This document shows, piece by piece, positions 25,954 to 34,901 of a stretch of DNA of 64,000 bases. The notes under the pieces were generated by a model that did not search any database, had not been told where the DNA came from, and saw only the letters and a list, made by a program, of their open reading frames with translations. Position 1 is the first letter of the stretch; each line of letters opens with the position of its first letter. The DNA is from Cohaesibacter intestini (GTDB lineage: Bacteria; Pseudomonadota; Alphaproteobacteria; Rhizobiales; Cohaesibacteraceae). The position numbers and the translations under genes were made by a program. The stretch is taken from NCBI RefSeq assembly GCF_003324485.1, contig NZ_QODK01000007.1:62001-126000 (forward strand), written 5' to 3'.

Positions 25954-28561
25954 GGCCGAACTGGGCGGCGGCTTCCATCAGCAAATCGTCTTCTGCCGCG
26001 CCGAAAATCGGCTCCTTGCCAATCTCCAGCAGAACCGGAATGGAAAGCGGCGAGGGTTCCTCAAGGGCGGAATGGACGATTCGTCCCCTGATCCGTTTGA
26101 GCATATCGCCGAGCCGCTGGATATCCAACAGACCAGCGGCTGCATCATCCCATGTGGCTTTCAGCAACAGATGGTCCGGCTCATGCTCACGCAGGACATT
26201 GTAGATCAGATCCGAGGACATGGTGATCTGGCGGCCTGATTTTTCTTTGCCCGGATGGCGGCGCTCGATCATGCCCGAAATCAGGGCGCAGGTGCGGAAG
26301 CTGCGCTTGAGCATGGCGCTTTCAGCCAGCCAGGCTTCCAGATCATCGCCGAGCATGTCTTCGTCAAACAAACGGTCAAAGCTCCAGCCCTGCTCGCTTT
26401 CGAGCTTGGCGAGATCTTTCAGCCCCCAGATCGACAGGGCATAGTCGGAAGCGACAAAGCCCAAGGGCCGAGCGCCAGCCCGCTCCAGCCTGCGGGTGAG
26501 GAGCATGCCCAGCGTCTGCAGAGCCAGCCGCCCCTCAAAGGCATAAAGCGTGAGATAATATTTGCCTGCACGGGGAAAAGTTTCGACCAGCAGCTGATCT
26601 GCACCCGGAATGATCGACTGTTCCTGCTGGCGGGTCAGCCAGTCGCGCACTTGCTCTGGCAGATTGGCCCAACTGTCTGGATTGGCCAGCATGGCCCGAA
26701 CGCGGGAGGCGAGATAGGTGGAGAGCGGGAATTTGCCGCCCCAATAGCTCGGCACCTTGGGTTCGCGATGGTGGGTTTTGGTGACGAAGGCGGAATTTTC
26801 CTCCAAGGTCTCAAAGCGCAGCACCTGACCGGCAAACAGGAAACTGTCACCGGGGGTAAGTCCATCGATGAAGCTTTCCTCCACCTCACCAAGCGTTCGC
26901 CCTCCGCGCCCCAGCCGTTTGGGCTGACCGCTGCCGCCCTTCCAAGAGGTCAGCCGCACCTTGATCATCGGCTCTTCAACGATGGTGCCGATATTCAGCC
27001 TATATTGCTGGGCCCGTGAGGGGTGGGACAGGCGCCAAAGGGTTCGCCCCGTCTCCTTGTCCTTCATTGGTTTGAGCTTGGCAAATTGCTCATAGGCCCG
27101 CATCGCATAGCCACCAGTGGCAACAAAATCGATGGCTTGTTCAAATTGCTCCCAAGGCAAATCTCTGTATGGATAGGCAGCCTTCACTTCCTCGTAGAAG
27201 TCTTCAGCCGCAAAGGGACCAGCACAGGCCCGGCCCAGAATGTGCTGGGCCAGCACATCCAGCCCCCCACGACGGATCGGTGGGGTGTCCTGATCACCAA
27301 GATAGTTGGCGTCAAGCGCAGCGCGGCATTCGAGCAGTTCGAAACAATTGGAGGGCACGAGGATGGCACGCGATGGTTCGTCGAGCCGGTGGTTGGCCCG
27401 ACCAATCCGCTGAGCAAGGCGACTTGCCCCCTTTGGGGCGCCGATATGCATCACCAGATCGACGTCCCCCCAGTCGATGCCGAGATCAAGGGTCGAGGTG
27501 CAAACCACAGCCCGAAGGCTGCCCGCGGCCATTGCCGCCTCAACCTTGCGCCTCTGACTGGCATCGAGGGAGCCATGATGCAGGGCGATTGGCAGGGTGT
27601 CGTCATTGATCGACCAGAGGCTCTGGAACAGATATTCGGCCTGCGAGCGGGTATTGACGAACAACAGGGTCGTCTTGTGGGCCTTGATGGCCTGATAGAG
27701 ATCGGGGAGCGCATAGCGGGCACTGTGTCCGGCCCATGGAATGCGCTCTTCGGATGCCAACACCGAAATATCCGGCTTGCTGCCCCCCTGAAGGCGGAGG
27801 ATCTGGGCTATTGCCGTCGGCAGGCCGTGTGCGTGGGGAACGAGCCAATCGGCCAACTCGATCGGATTGGAGACTGTCGCCGACAGGCCCACCGGGCGCA
27901 CGTCAGGGGCAAGCTGCCTCAGACGCGAAAGGCCAAGGCTGAGCAACTCCCCCCGCTTGGAGGTAACCAAGGCATGCAGCTCGTCGAAAATGATGGTCTG
28001 AAGGGACGCGAACAGGGTCTCGGCCTCGCGGGAGGCAAGCAGCAGCGCCAATTGTTCCGGTGTTGTCAAAAGGCAATTGGGCGGCACTCTCTTCTGCCGC
28101 TGGCGTTTGTGGGCGGAGGTGTCACCGGTGCGGGTTTCAACGCTCACATCAAGCTGCATTTCGGCAATCGGTTGCTCGAGATTGCGGGCAATATCAACCG
28201 CCAGCGCTTTCAGGGGAGAGATATACAAGGTGTGGAGGCGCCCGTGCCAGTCCTCATCGGACTGGTGCAGGTCAACAAGCGAGGGCAGGAAACCCGACAG
28301 GGTCTTGCCCGCTCCAGTGGGGGCAATCAAAAGGGTAGGCAGCGATGCTTCCGCCGCTGTCAGCATCGCTGCCTGATGCGGGCGCAGCCGCCAGCTACGA
28401 CCCGCAAGCCAATGGGCAAAGACCTCGGGCAAATGTGGGGTCTCTTCGCCCATGGCAATGCGCATGGCGAGCCCGTCCGGCCCTGCTTCTGACAGGTCGG
28501 TCAGGTCGTTGGTGCCGGGGCTAGCTACATTGCTGGCAGGGGTGTTGGCAGACTGAGTCAT
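25943..28561 (-). CDS. Ligase-associated DNA damage response DEXH-box helicase (Lhr-like)
   Basis: This 872-residue SF2 helicase has Walker A APTGAGKT, DEXH box FDELHALV, motif III LSATVSNP and motif VI QRIGRANHR. The long C-terminal part matches Lhr-type winged-helix and DEAD/H-associated domains. It corresponds to the ligase-associated helicase that partners PdeM in bacterial DNA repair operons. The usual ATP-dependent DNA ligase and beta-lactamase-fold exonuclease are not next to it here. The helicase and pdeM form a two-gene unit transcribed away from the GGDEF gene. Confidence 0.9.
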   Translation of the reverse strand: MTQSANTPASNVASPGTNDLTDLSEAGPDGLAMRIAMGEETPHLPEVFAHWLAGRSWRLRPHQAAMLTAAEASLPTLLIAPTGAGKTLSGFLPSLVDLHQSDEDWHGRLHTLYISPLKALAVDIARNLEQPIAEMQLDVSVETRTGDTSAHKRQRQKRVPPNCLLTTPEQLALLLASREAETLFASLQTIIFDELHALVTSKRGELLSLGLSRLRQLAPDVRPVGLSATVSNPIELADWLVPHAHGLPTAIAQILRLQGGSKPDISVLASEERIPWAGHSARYALPDLYQAIKAHKTTLLFVNTRSQAEYLFQSLWSINDDTLPIALHHGSLDASQRRKVEAAMAAGSLRAVVCTSTLDLGIDWGDVDLVMHIGAPKGASRLAQRIGRANHRLDEPSRAILVPSNCFELLECRAALDANYLGDQDTPPIRRGGLDVLAQHILGRACAGPFAAEDFYEEVKAAYPYRDLPWEQFEQAIDFVATGGYAMRAYEQFAKLKPMKDKETGRTLWRLSHPSRAQQYRLNIGTIVEEPMIKVRLTSWKGGSGQPKRLGRGGRTLGEVEESFIDGLTPGDSFLFAGQVLRFETLEENSAFVTKTHHREPKVPSYWGGKFPLSTYLASRVRAMLANPDSWANLPEQVRDWLTRQQEQSIIPGADQLLVETFPRAGKYYLTLYAFEGRLALQTLGMLLTRRLERAGARPLGFVASDYALSIWGLKDLAKLESEQGWSFDRLFDEDMLGDDLEAWLAESAMLKRSFRTCALISGMIERRHPGKEKSGRQITMSSDLIYNVLREHEPDHLLLKATWDDAAAGLLDIQRLGDMLKRIRGRIVHSALEEPSPLSIPVLLEIGKEPIFGAAEDDLLMEAAAQFGLET

Positions 28562-28666
28562 GCCCCGGACTATGGGTCAAGGAAACCGGCTTGTCACGGA
28601 AGGAGTTGCCGGGCGGCGCAAAATCACACAATGCATGACGGCCGCAAAGAAGAAGAGAGTTTCGGA

Positions 28667-29503
28667 TCAGGCGGCAGCGTCACAAAATTCCACATCCAGC
28701 TCGAACCCCTCCACCTGATCGATCTGTTGATGAGACACCTGAACCTGATTGCGCCCTTTCGATTTGGCCACATAGAGCGCTTCATCGGCCCGAATGATCA
28801 TATTGTGCAAGTCGTCATCATTATGCTGCCATTCTGTCACACCCGCACTCATCGTCAGTTCCACCTGTTTGCCATTCCACGAGAAAGGAGATTCGGCAAT
28901 CCGTTCCCGCAGACGCTCGGCAAAGCCATGGGCACCAGACAGATCCGCTGCGCGAAGCAGGATGGCAAACTCTTCGCCTCCCCATCTGGCAACCAGATCG
29001 CTCTCGCGGCATGCCTGGCGCAAGATTTTGGCCAGATGCTGCAACGCCAGATCGCCAGCCAGATGACCATGACTGTCATTGATATTCTTGAAGTGATCCG
29101 CATCAAGCAGGATCAGCGACAAGGGCGCTTTCTGAAGCCCGGCCTGCACAAGCATGTTGCGACCGTGACGCACAAATCCATAGCGGTTGGCGAGACGGGT
29201 AAGATTGTCCCGCTCGACCTCTTCGCTGAGCTTCTTATTGTTCCGCTCAAGGATCTGAAACCCGCGCAACAGCAGGAAACTGGAGGCCAGAATGAAAAAG
29301 AATGGCACCAAAGTAATCATGAGAATGGCCAAGGACAGGAAGGGCGTATCCACCGTGCGATAGGCCCAGAAGGCACCGGCACTCGACACCAGACTGCACG
29401 TGGTTGCAATGAGACCGGAAACCAGCAGAGCCTGACCGGACGTCTCGACTTTCCCCAAGCGGTGATAAAATGATTCCAATATTGTTTCGCGATGCGTATT
29501 CAC
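28667..29503 (-). CDS. Membrane-anchored diguanylate cyclase (GGDEF)
   Basis: This 278-residue protein has two N-terminal transmembrane helices (about 25-48 and 55-78) and a cytosolic GGDEF domain (about 95-260). The active-site motif GGEEF is intact, with the substrate-binding region DADHFKNINDSHGHLAGD. An RESD inhibitory I-site lies exactly five residues before GGEEF, so product feedback by cyclic di-GMP is expected. There is no EAL domain and almost no periplasmic sensor. The gene stands alone on the minus strand. Confidence 0.9.
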   Translation of the reverse strand: MNTHRETILESFYHRLGKVETSGQALLVSGLIATTCSLVSSAGAFWAYRTVDTPFLSLAILMITLVPFFFILASSFLLLRGFQILERNNKKLSEEVERDNLTRLANRYGFVRHGRNMLVQAGLQKAPLSLILLDADHFKNINDSHGHLAGDLALQHLAKILRQACRESDLVARWGGEEFAILLRAADLSGAHGFAERLRERIAESPFSWNGKQVELTMSAGVTEWQHNDDDLHNMIIRADEALYVAKSKGRNQVQVSHQQIDQVEGFELDVEFCDAAA

Positions 29504-29794
29504 GTTGTCCCCCGACGGCTGATATGAACGCGTGACTTGGAAAATTTCATTCGATTAATGAGCCTCGTGGCTCGACAGTGGGATACAAGAAACAGAGATT
29601 CGCCTGACTGTCACCCGCAGGGGAGCGAAATTGACTGTCATCGCAGAAGAGTTCTAACCTTGCTCTTAATGAAAGGTTGAAGCCTTCATTCAACTTGATT
29701 ACATGGATCATTATGAACCCGGCCCGACCACGCTTTCGGCTCATTTAAAGACTTTATTCACCCTGCGTGCGACCGATATTAGGAGCTACTTGAC

Positions 29795-30076
29795 ATGACC
29801 AACTCGACTCTGTCCCGTTTTTTCGGCGGCTCACCCGGCCCGGTCATATTGCGCCTGATTGGCCTGTCGGTGGTGGTCGGCATCGTCCTCAGTGCGCTGG
29901 ATCTACATCCCCGCCAGGTGCTCAATCACCTCGTCGCGATGGTCGAGCATATTTATTATATGGGCTTTGATGCGGTCCATTGGGCGATTGAGTATTTCCT
30001 GCTTGGCGCCCTGATCGTCATTCCGATCTGGCTGGTAATGCGGGTGCTGAAAATGGGCCGCGACGAGCCGGAATAA
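29795..30076 (+). CDS. Small two-helix membrane protein (DUF6460-like)
   Basis: This 93-residue protein has two hydrophobic helices (about 16-36 and 68-86) around an amphipathic segment with HHYYMG-type aromatic residues (EHIYYMGFDAVHWAIEYF). It resembles the small alphaproteobacterial DUF6460 family; the family call is from memory and moderate. AGGAG lies ten bases before the ATG. The function is unknown. It is followed by the region holding a candidate structured RNA. Confidence 0.7.
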   Translation: MTNSTLSRFFGGSPGPVILRLIGLSVVVGIVLSALDLHPRQVLNHLVAMVEHIYYMGFDAVHWAIEYFLLGALIVIPIWLVMRVLKMGRDEPE

Positions 30077-30151
30077 GCCCGTTTTTTTTTGCGTCTAAAG
30101 GCGCTTTGCTGACCGCTGCCCCGGCATCACGCGGGCTTTCCTTTCCGTTTC

Positions 30152-30180
30152 CTGACCGGCAGGTTACCGATGTTTAAGAT
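30152..30180 (+). promoter_or_regulatory. Sigma70-type promoter for the candidate RNA
   Basis: CTGACC (30152-30157) and TAAGAT (30175-30180) are separated by exactly 17 bases. The predicted transcription start near 30187 coincides with the 5' strand of the RNA's closing stem. Confidence 0.5.
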
Positions 30181-30186
30181 GACTTT

Positions 30187-30412
30187 GGCGCGGGACTGAG
30201 CGATAGTCAGATCAACAGCAAAGACCAAGGGGCACAGGAAGCCTGCCGGGAGACCGGAAGGAGCCCAGCGGTCAACCGAGAGACGCAGCCAACCGGTCCG
30301 GCAGCCCTCTCAAGCGTCAAGCCCTCTCCCTCTGAGCCATCAGGGTCAAAAGGGTCCCCGCGCAAATAAATCGACCGCCATACGCTTGGTCCCGTATGGC
30401 GGTCGATTTGTT
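30187..30412 (+). ncRNA. Candidate structured non-coding RNA, 6S-like layout, family unknown
   Basis: About 225 nt lie between a promoter and a terminator with no ORF of merit. The first bases, GCGCGGGAC (30188-30196), pair with GTCCCCGCGC (30354-30363) apart from one bulged C, closing the molecule end to end. Inside, CTGCCGG and ACCGG (30243-30249, 30253-30257) pair contiguously with CCGGTCCGGCAG (30293-30304), giving a 12-bp stem with a 3-nt bulge. Two largely unpaired strands of about 46 and 49 nt separate these stems. The end-closed rod with a central bubble resembles 6S RNA, but I cannot match a conserved family motif. Alternatively it could be a leader or riboswitch for the MATE gene. 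Confidence 0.5.
30368..30412 (+). terminator. Very strong intrinsic terminator
   Basis: A perfect 17-bp stem (30368-30384 with 30393-30409, 8-nt loop) ends in TTTGTTTT. It is much longer than most terminators in this window and also has a T-rich exit on the minus strand. Confidence 0.85.
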
Positions 30413-30618
30413 TTGGGGCCATGCTTTTTCATATTCCCATACGGCCTTTTACCATGTTACAGATGAGCGCTCTTTTTGGCCGCTTGGCCATGGTGGGCTG
30501 ACATTGCTTTGCCAAAAGCCAACCTGTCGCACACCAGCCTGCCCTGTCTCATCTCATTCACCCGAACAATTCCCCCGTATGCCACCGCCCTTTTTGCCTC
30601 TTTTTGACCGGATTCAAC

Positions 30619-31977
30619 ATGACGCACGCTGCCAACGACCCGCGCTTTGCCTTTGACGTCACTCATCGCATGGTGCTTGCCATTGCGGTGCCGATGACCC
30701 TTGGGCTGGTGACCGTGCCGCTGGTGGGGATTGTCGACATGGCGGTGATCGGTCAGTTGGGCGACGCGGCGCTTATGGGGGGCATCGCGATTGGTGCCTT
30801 GTTGTTCGACATCGTTGCGGTGTCGTTCAATTTCTTGCGGATGGGAACAACAGGGCTGACCGCACAGGCCGTTGGAGCACAGGACCCGGTGTCCCAGCGT
30901 GCGGTGGCCTATCGTGCGCTGATGCTGGCCGTGCTGATCGGCATTCTGGTGATCCTGATAGGACCGCTCCTCATCCCTTGGGCACTGGCCGCCATGGGCG
31001 GTTCGGATGAGGTGAAGGCCGCCGCTCACACCTATCTGCTGATCCGGCTTTATGCGATGCCTTTCTCGCTGGCCAATTATGCGATCTTCGGCTGGCTGTT
31101 CGGTTTGGGCAAGTCGCGCACCGGGATGGTGCTGCTGATCCTGCTCAATAGCGTCAACATCCTGCTGACCGTCTGGTTCGTGCTGGGCCTTGGCATGAGT
31201 GTGTCCGGGGCTGCACTCGGCACCGTGGCGGGCGAAGTGGCCGCCGTTGTGATGGGGCTGGGGGTGATGGCCTATATGTTGCGCGACGACTGGCGGGTGT
31301 CTTTGCCACGGCTGCTCAACAAAGATGCTTTCCTGCGTTTCATGGCGCTCAACCGGGATATTTTCATCCGGTCGATGGTCATGCTGGTGACCTTTACTCT
31401 GTTCACTGCGCTGAGTGCCCGTCAGGGCGATACCACACTGGCCGCCAATGAACTGCTGCTGCATTATTTCATGTTTGGTGGCTTTTTCCTTGATGGCATC
31501 GCGATTGCCGCCGAGCAGTTGGGGGGACGGGCCATTGGAGCGCGTTATCGGCCGGCCTTTGACAAGACAGTCCGGTTAACGCTGATCTGGGGCTTCTGGC
31601 TAGGCGCGGGCCTGAGCGCCCTGATGTGGCTCTCTGGCGACGTGTTTATCGATTTCCTGACAACGGCCCCGGATGTCCGGCTTGTATCGCGGGACTATCT
31701 GCTTTGGGCTGCGCTGACCCCCTTTGTGGCAACGCTGGCCTTCCAGATGGACGGCATCTATATCGGGGCGACCTGGTCAGGCACCATGCGCAATGTGATG
31801 CTGGTGGCAACGACAATCTTCATTGCCGGGGCATTCGGGATGATGGAGTTGTTTGGCAATCACGGCCTGTGGCTGGCCCTGTTGGCTTTTCTGGCGGCAA
31901 GAGGCGCCGGGCTGTGGGCCTTGTTGCCCTCCTGCCGTGAAGGGAGCTTTGCGACTGCAAGTCCCCCAAGCCCGTAA
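30619..31977 (+). CDS. MATE family efflux transporter (DinF/NorM-like)
   Basis: This 452-residue protein has about 12 hydrophobic segments and the MATE duplication. The N-terminal half opens with MVLAIAVPMTLGLVTVPLVG and DMAVIGQLGD, characteristic of the DinF-like branch. MATE proteins expel cationic compounds using a Na+ or H+ gradient; the substrate is unknown. ATG at 30619 is used because a TTG at 30604 has no better ribosome binding site; neither start has a strong one. The arsC-like gene converges on it with 27 bases between the stops. Confidence 0.9.
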   Translation: MTHAANDPRFAFDVTHRMVLAIAVPMTLGLVTVPLVGIVDMAVIGQLGDAALMGGIAIGALLFDIVAVSFNFLRMGTTGLTAQAVGAQDPVSQRAVAYRALMLAVLIGILVILIGPLLIPWALAAMGGSDEVKAAAHTYLLIRLYAMPFSLANYAIFGWLFGLGKSRTGMVLLILLNSVNILLTVWFVLGLGMSVSGAALGTVAGEVAAVVMGLGVMAYMLRDDWRVSLPRLLNKDAFLRFMALNRDIFIRSMVMLVTFTLFTALSARQGDTTLAANELLLHYFMFGGFFLDGIAIAAEQLGGRAIGARYRPAFDKTVRLTLIWGFWLGAGLSALMWLSGDVFIDFLTTAPDVRLVSRDYLLWAALTPFVATLAFQMDGIYIGATWSGTMRNVMLVATTIFIAGAFGMMELFGNHGLWLALLAFLAARGAGLWALLPSCREGSFATASPPSP

Positions 31978-32004
31978 AGCTGAGTTTTCTGAGGGCAAAA
32001 AGCT

Positions 32005-32349
32005 CTAGAGGATTGCCAGCACGGCCTCTGGTGGACGGCCAAGCGCTGCCTTGCCATCCTTGATGACAACCGGGCGTTCAATCAGCTTTGGATGCGCTGC
32101 CATCGCCTCGATGAGCGCGTCATCGTCCGTCACCTTTGCCAGTTCCAGCTCCTTGTAGAGTGCTTCCTTGGTGCGCATCAGAGCCCGTGGTTCAATGCCC
32201 AGCATGGCAAGCACGGCGCGCAGCTCATCGGCGCTGGGGGCGTCCTCAAGATAGGTCCGAATGATTGGAGCGGTCCCCTGTTCCTCGACGAGAGCGAGTG
32301 TCTGACGGGATTTGGAGCAGCGTGGATTGTGCCAGATGGTAAGGGTCAT
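32005..32349 (-). CDS. arsC: Arsenate reductase, glutaredoxin-dependent type
   Basis: This 114-residue thioredoxin-fold protein carries the ArsC motif NPRCSKSR, with the catalytic Cys at about residue 11, and the C-terminal ERPVVIKDGKAALGRPPE with the conserved Arg. The family reduces arsenate using glutathione and glutaredoxin. Residues before MTLTIWHNPRC are out of family, so the ATG at 32349 is used. No ars operon lies nearby. It sits 71 bases downstream of pyrD on the same strand and may be cotranscribed with it. Confidence 0.88.
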   Translation of the reverse strand: MTLTIWHNPRCSKSRQTLALVEEQGTAPIIRTYLEDAPSADELRAVLAMLGIEPRALMRTKEALYKELELAKVTDDDALIEAMAAHPKLIERPVVIKDGKAALGRPPEAVLAIL

Positions 32350-32420
32350 GATATCCTGTTCCCCAGAAGAAACAGCGAGCAGCAGCAACCCCGCCTGCCC
32401 GCCTTGTTGCTTGCCAGCTT

Positions 32421-33524
32421 TTATTGATCCATCGGGCGAGAGGCCCAGTCACTGACTGTTTCGCCCCGGATGTCCTCAAGGCTGGTGATGCCTCGCTCTT
32501 TCAGTTCGGCCGACATTTCCACCAGCATTGCAGCGGGCATGGATGCACCGCCATAGACCATGCCGGAATAGAATTGAACGAGGTTGGCTCCGGCGCGGAT
32601 CTTTTCAAGGGCGGTCACCGCATCGGTGACACCACCGACACCAACCAGCGGCATGGCCTTGCCAACCCGCTCGCGGGTTTTGGCCAAAGCGATGGTTGCC
32701 TTGTTGAACAAAGGCGCACCGGACAGACCACCGGCTTCATCAATCTGCTTTCTGGATTTGAGCCGATCAGGACGATCAAGGGTCGTGTTGGAGACGATCA
32801 TGCCATCGATGCCCCGGCCCACGGCGATGGAACAGATGTCATCGAGACCGAACTCATCGACATCGGGTGCGATTTTGACCAGCACTGGCACCTTGCGGCC
32901 AGCCTTCTCGATCTGCTTGTCCCGCTCACCCAGCACACGGGCGAGCAGTTCGTCGAGCGCCTCGCGACCTTGCAAATCGCGCAGCCCCGGTGTGTTGGGC
33001 GAGGAAATATTGACAGTCAGATAGGAGGCCACGTCGGCAAAGGCGGCCACACCCTTGACGTAATCTTCCGTGCGATCTTCGCTGTCCTTGTTCGCACCGA
33101 TATTGACCCCGACGATGCCAGCCTTGCCTTTGCGGGCGGACAAACGACGATAGGCGGCTTCATGGCCCTGATTGTTGAAACCAAGACGATTGATCACCGC
33201 TTCGTCATCGATCAGGCGGAACATCCGCGGCTTCTGGTTGCCCGGTTGGGCGAGCGGGGTGATGGTGCCCACTTCGACAGCCCCGAAGCCCAGGCCGAGC
33301 AAGGCATCGGCCACTTCGGCATTCTTGTCAAAACCTGCCGCCATGCCAAGCGGGTTTGGGAAGGTCAAATCCCACAATTTCACCTCGAGGGCCGGATCGG
33401 GCGGCAGATCTACACCGCGCACCAGACCAAACCGCAGCGCCTTGATCGCCATGCCGTGGGCAGCCTCCGGATCAAGCAGAAACAGAGCCTTGCGTGTCAG
33501 TTTGTCACGTGTGGAATAGGACAT
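32421..33524 (-). CDS. pyrD: Dihydroorotate dehydrogenase (quinone), class 2
   Basis: This 367-residue flavoprotein matches class 2 PyrD. The N-terminal helical membrane-associating segment precedes the FMN barrel. NRLGFNNQGHEAAYRRL and VNISSPNTPGLRDLQ, with the class 2 catalytic Ser, are visible, and GVGGVTDA and LVQFYSGMVYGG form the phosphate-binding end. It oxidises dihydroorotate to orotate at the inner face of the membrane using ubiquinone, in pyrimidine synthesis. A DUF952 gene lies 21 bases upstream, a common alphaproteobacterial pairing. Confidence 0.95.
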   Translation of the reverse strand: MSYSTRDKLTRKALFLLDPEAAHGMAIKALRFGLVRGVDLPPDPALEVKLWDLTFPNPLGMAAGFDKNAEVADALLGLGFGAVEVGTITPLAQPGNQKPRMFRLIDDEAVINRLGFNNQGHEAAYRRLSARKGKAGIVGVNIGANKDSEDRTEDYVKGVAAFADVASYLTVNISSPNTPGLRDLQGREALDELLARVLGERDKQIEKAGRKVPVLVKIAPDVDEFGLDDICSIAVGRGIDGMIVSNTTLDRPDRLKSRKQIDEAGGLSGAPLFNKATIALAKTRERVGKAMPLVGVGGVTDAVTALEKIRAGANLVQFYSGMVYGGASMPAAMLVEMSAELKERGITSLEDIRGETVSDWASRPMDQ

Positions 33525-33545
33525 GACAGGGTCTCCTCCTTGTTC

Positions 33546-33905
33546 TTATTCTTGAGGCAGTGGTGGAATTTCATGATAGCCCTCTTCATCCATCGGAAGA
33601 GAGAAAAGTTCAATCACGGCGTCCAACGGCAAGGGCGCATATAGGTGTGGGAACAAATCCCCTTTGCGGGCCGGTTCCCATTTTACCGGTTCGGCGATTT
33701 CCTCAAGCAGTTCGACCTGCACGACCAACAGCAGCAGCTTTTCGGTGTTGCGGAAATATTTGTGGGCGGTTTCCTCTACCTGCGCGGCGGTCGAGAAATG
33801 AATATAACCATCCTCGACATCCACCGGTGCGCCTTCAAACTGGCCCGCATTTAGCGCAGCTTCCCATTGCGCCTCGGTTGCCAACTTGTAAATCCACTTC
33901 GTCAT
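33546..33905 (-). CDS. DUF952 domain-containing protein
   Basis: This 119-residue cytosolic protein matches DUF952: IYKLATEAQWEAAL at the N-terminus, DGYIHFSTAAQVEETAHKYF, and FPHLYAPLPLDAVIEL near the C-terminus. The family is related to ADP-ribosyltransferase-fold proteins, but its biochemical role is not established. It is the first gene of a likely operon with pyrD (21-base gap). Confidence 0.88.
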   Translation of the reverse strand: MTKWIYKLATEAQWEAALNAGQFEGAPVDVEDGYIHFSTAAQVEETAHKYFRNTEKLLLLVVQVELLEEIAEPVKWEPARKGDLFPHLYAPLPLDAVIELFSLPMDEEGYHEIPPLPQE

Positions 33906-34277
33906 CCGCCTGAGCCCAATCCTGATTTTGTTGTGTTTGCCTGTCTTTGTCCCTACGACACCTGAGCCGGTTGCGCAAAGACATTTTTTGACGCATCCCT
34001 CTCCATGCGTTCAGATCTCGACAAAGGAGCCATGGCTTGGGCCCAAAGACCCTGTTTTGCAAGGAATACGCGCATATGCGACGGGGGATCGAGCCAAGGG
34101 ACAATGCGGCGCAAGGCAGCCATTCTGGTCAACGAGATGGTAATTTTTGCGTCTGTGAACATTTTGGATTAAGATTGCAAATAGGATGAACTCCTCTTAA
34201 GGTTGCAATCAAAACAAACTCTTCTTACGCGTGCATATTCATTTTATACTCTCAAGCATCGAGCGCAGGATGTCGTG
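33906..34277. other. Divergent promoter region upstream of the S24-like regulator
   Basis: This 372-base spacer contains the 25-base direct repeat pair at 34175-34227, immediately before the regulator gene. No gene is supported. Confidence 0.45.
34175..34227 (+). repeat. Two imperfect 25-base direct repeats, possible operator
   Basis: Both copies (34175-34199 and 34203-34227, period 28) read TTGCAA-N8-AACTC-Y-TCTTA. They end about 50 bases before the start of the HTH regulator, a likely place for an autoregulatory site. Confidence 0.55.
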
Positions 34278-34850
34278 ATGCTATCTCATACAACTATATG
34301 GAGCGCAATTGACAGGCTCGCTTCTGAAAACAGCCTGACGGCCTCCGGTCTTGCACGCCTTGCAGGGCTGGACGCCACATCATTCAATCCGTCCAAGCGG
34401 TTCAAGCCGGATGGCCGACCACGCTGGCCCTCGACCGAGTCGATTTCCAAGGTGCTGGCTGCCACCGACACCAGTGTCGAGCAATTCTTCACCGGCAGTG
34501 AGCTGGAGGTGGCGCATCGGTCGCATGATCCCGCCTCGCACAGTGAGGCGGCTGAGTTGTCATCCTTGATGCCCTTGCCGCAGGATACAACCTTGTGGGA
34601 AGTGTCGGGGGGTGAATTTTATCCCTTCTACAAGGATGGCGCACAATTGCTGATCCTGAAAGGCGACGTGTTTGATGTCGGGGATCGGTTGATGGTCAAG
34701 ACCAACTCGGATGATCTGTTGCTTGGCGATGTCAGCCAGACACGGTCACGCTCCTTCAGTCTGAGCATGATGCAGGATAGTGGGCGCGTTCGAACTTTCA
34801 GCGCAGGATCGGTGGATTGGGTTGCAAGAATTCTCTGGGCCAGCCAATAA
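34278..34850 (+). CDS. HTH regulator with degenerate S24 (LexA/CI-like) peptidase domain
   Basis: This 190-residue protein begins with an HTH-like helix pair (NSLTASGLARLAGLDATSFN, about 17-36) followed by RPRWPSTESISKVLAATD. The C-terminal domain resembles S24 peptidases, but where the family reads G-D-S-M-x-P-x-x-x-x-G-D it has GGEFYPFYKDGA, so the nucleophile Ser is absent. Self-cleavage like LexA is therefore unlikely. The frame is open from 34203; the ATG at 34278 follows AGGA by seven bases. It precedes the SNase-like gene by 51 bases and may be cotranscribed with it. Confidence 0.75.
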   Translation: MLSHTTIWSAIDRLASENSLTASGLARLAGLDATSFNPSKRFKPDGRPRWPSTESISKVLAATDTSVEQFFTGSELEVAHRSHDPASHSEAAELSSLMPLPQDTTLWEVSGGEFYPFYKDGAQLLILKGDVFDVGDRLMVKTNSDDLLLGDVSQTRSRSFSLSMMQDSGRVRTFSAGSVDWVARILWASQ

Positions 34851-34901
34851 TGGGGCCTCAGCCCACCCCACACCCCTCTGGAACCGAAACAGACCCAAAC
34901 G

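Larger units (their letters stand above)
30077..30618. other. 542-base spacer containing a probable RNA gene
   Basis: No protein gene is supported. A promoter (30152-30180), a structured RNA (30187-30412) and a strong terminator occupy the middle. The last about 200 bases before the MATE gene show no feature I can name. Confidence 0.5.

Noticed and set aside
27023-28492. 489-codon ORF on the plus strand
   Set aside because: Antisense to the DEXH helicase and without family resemblance.
30240-30280. GGAAG motif suggesting signal recognition particle RNA
   Set aside because: The surrounding bases do not form the conserved SRP domain IV loops, and the region pairs differently in the predicted RNA.
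32424-33644. 406-codon ORF on the plus strand
   Set aside because: Antisense shadow of pyrD.
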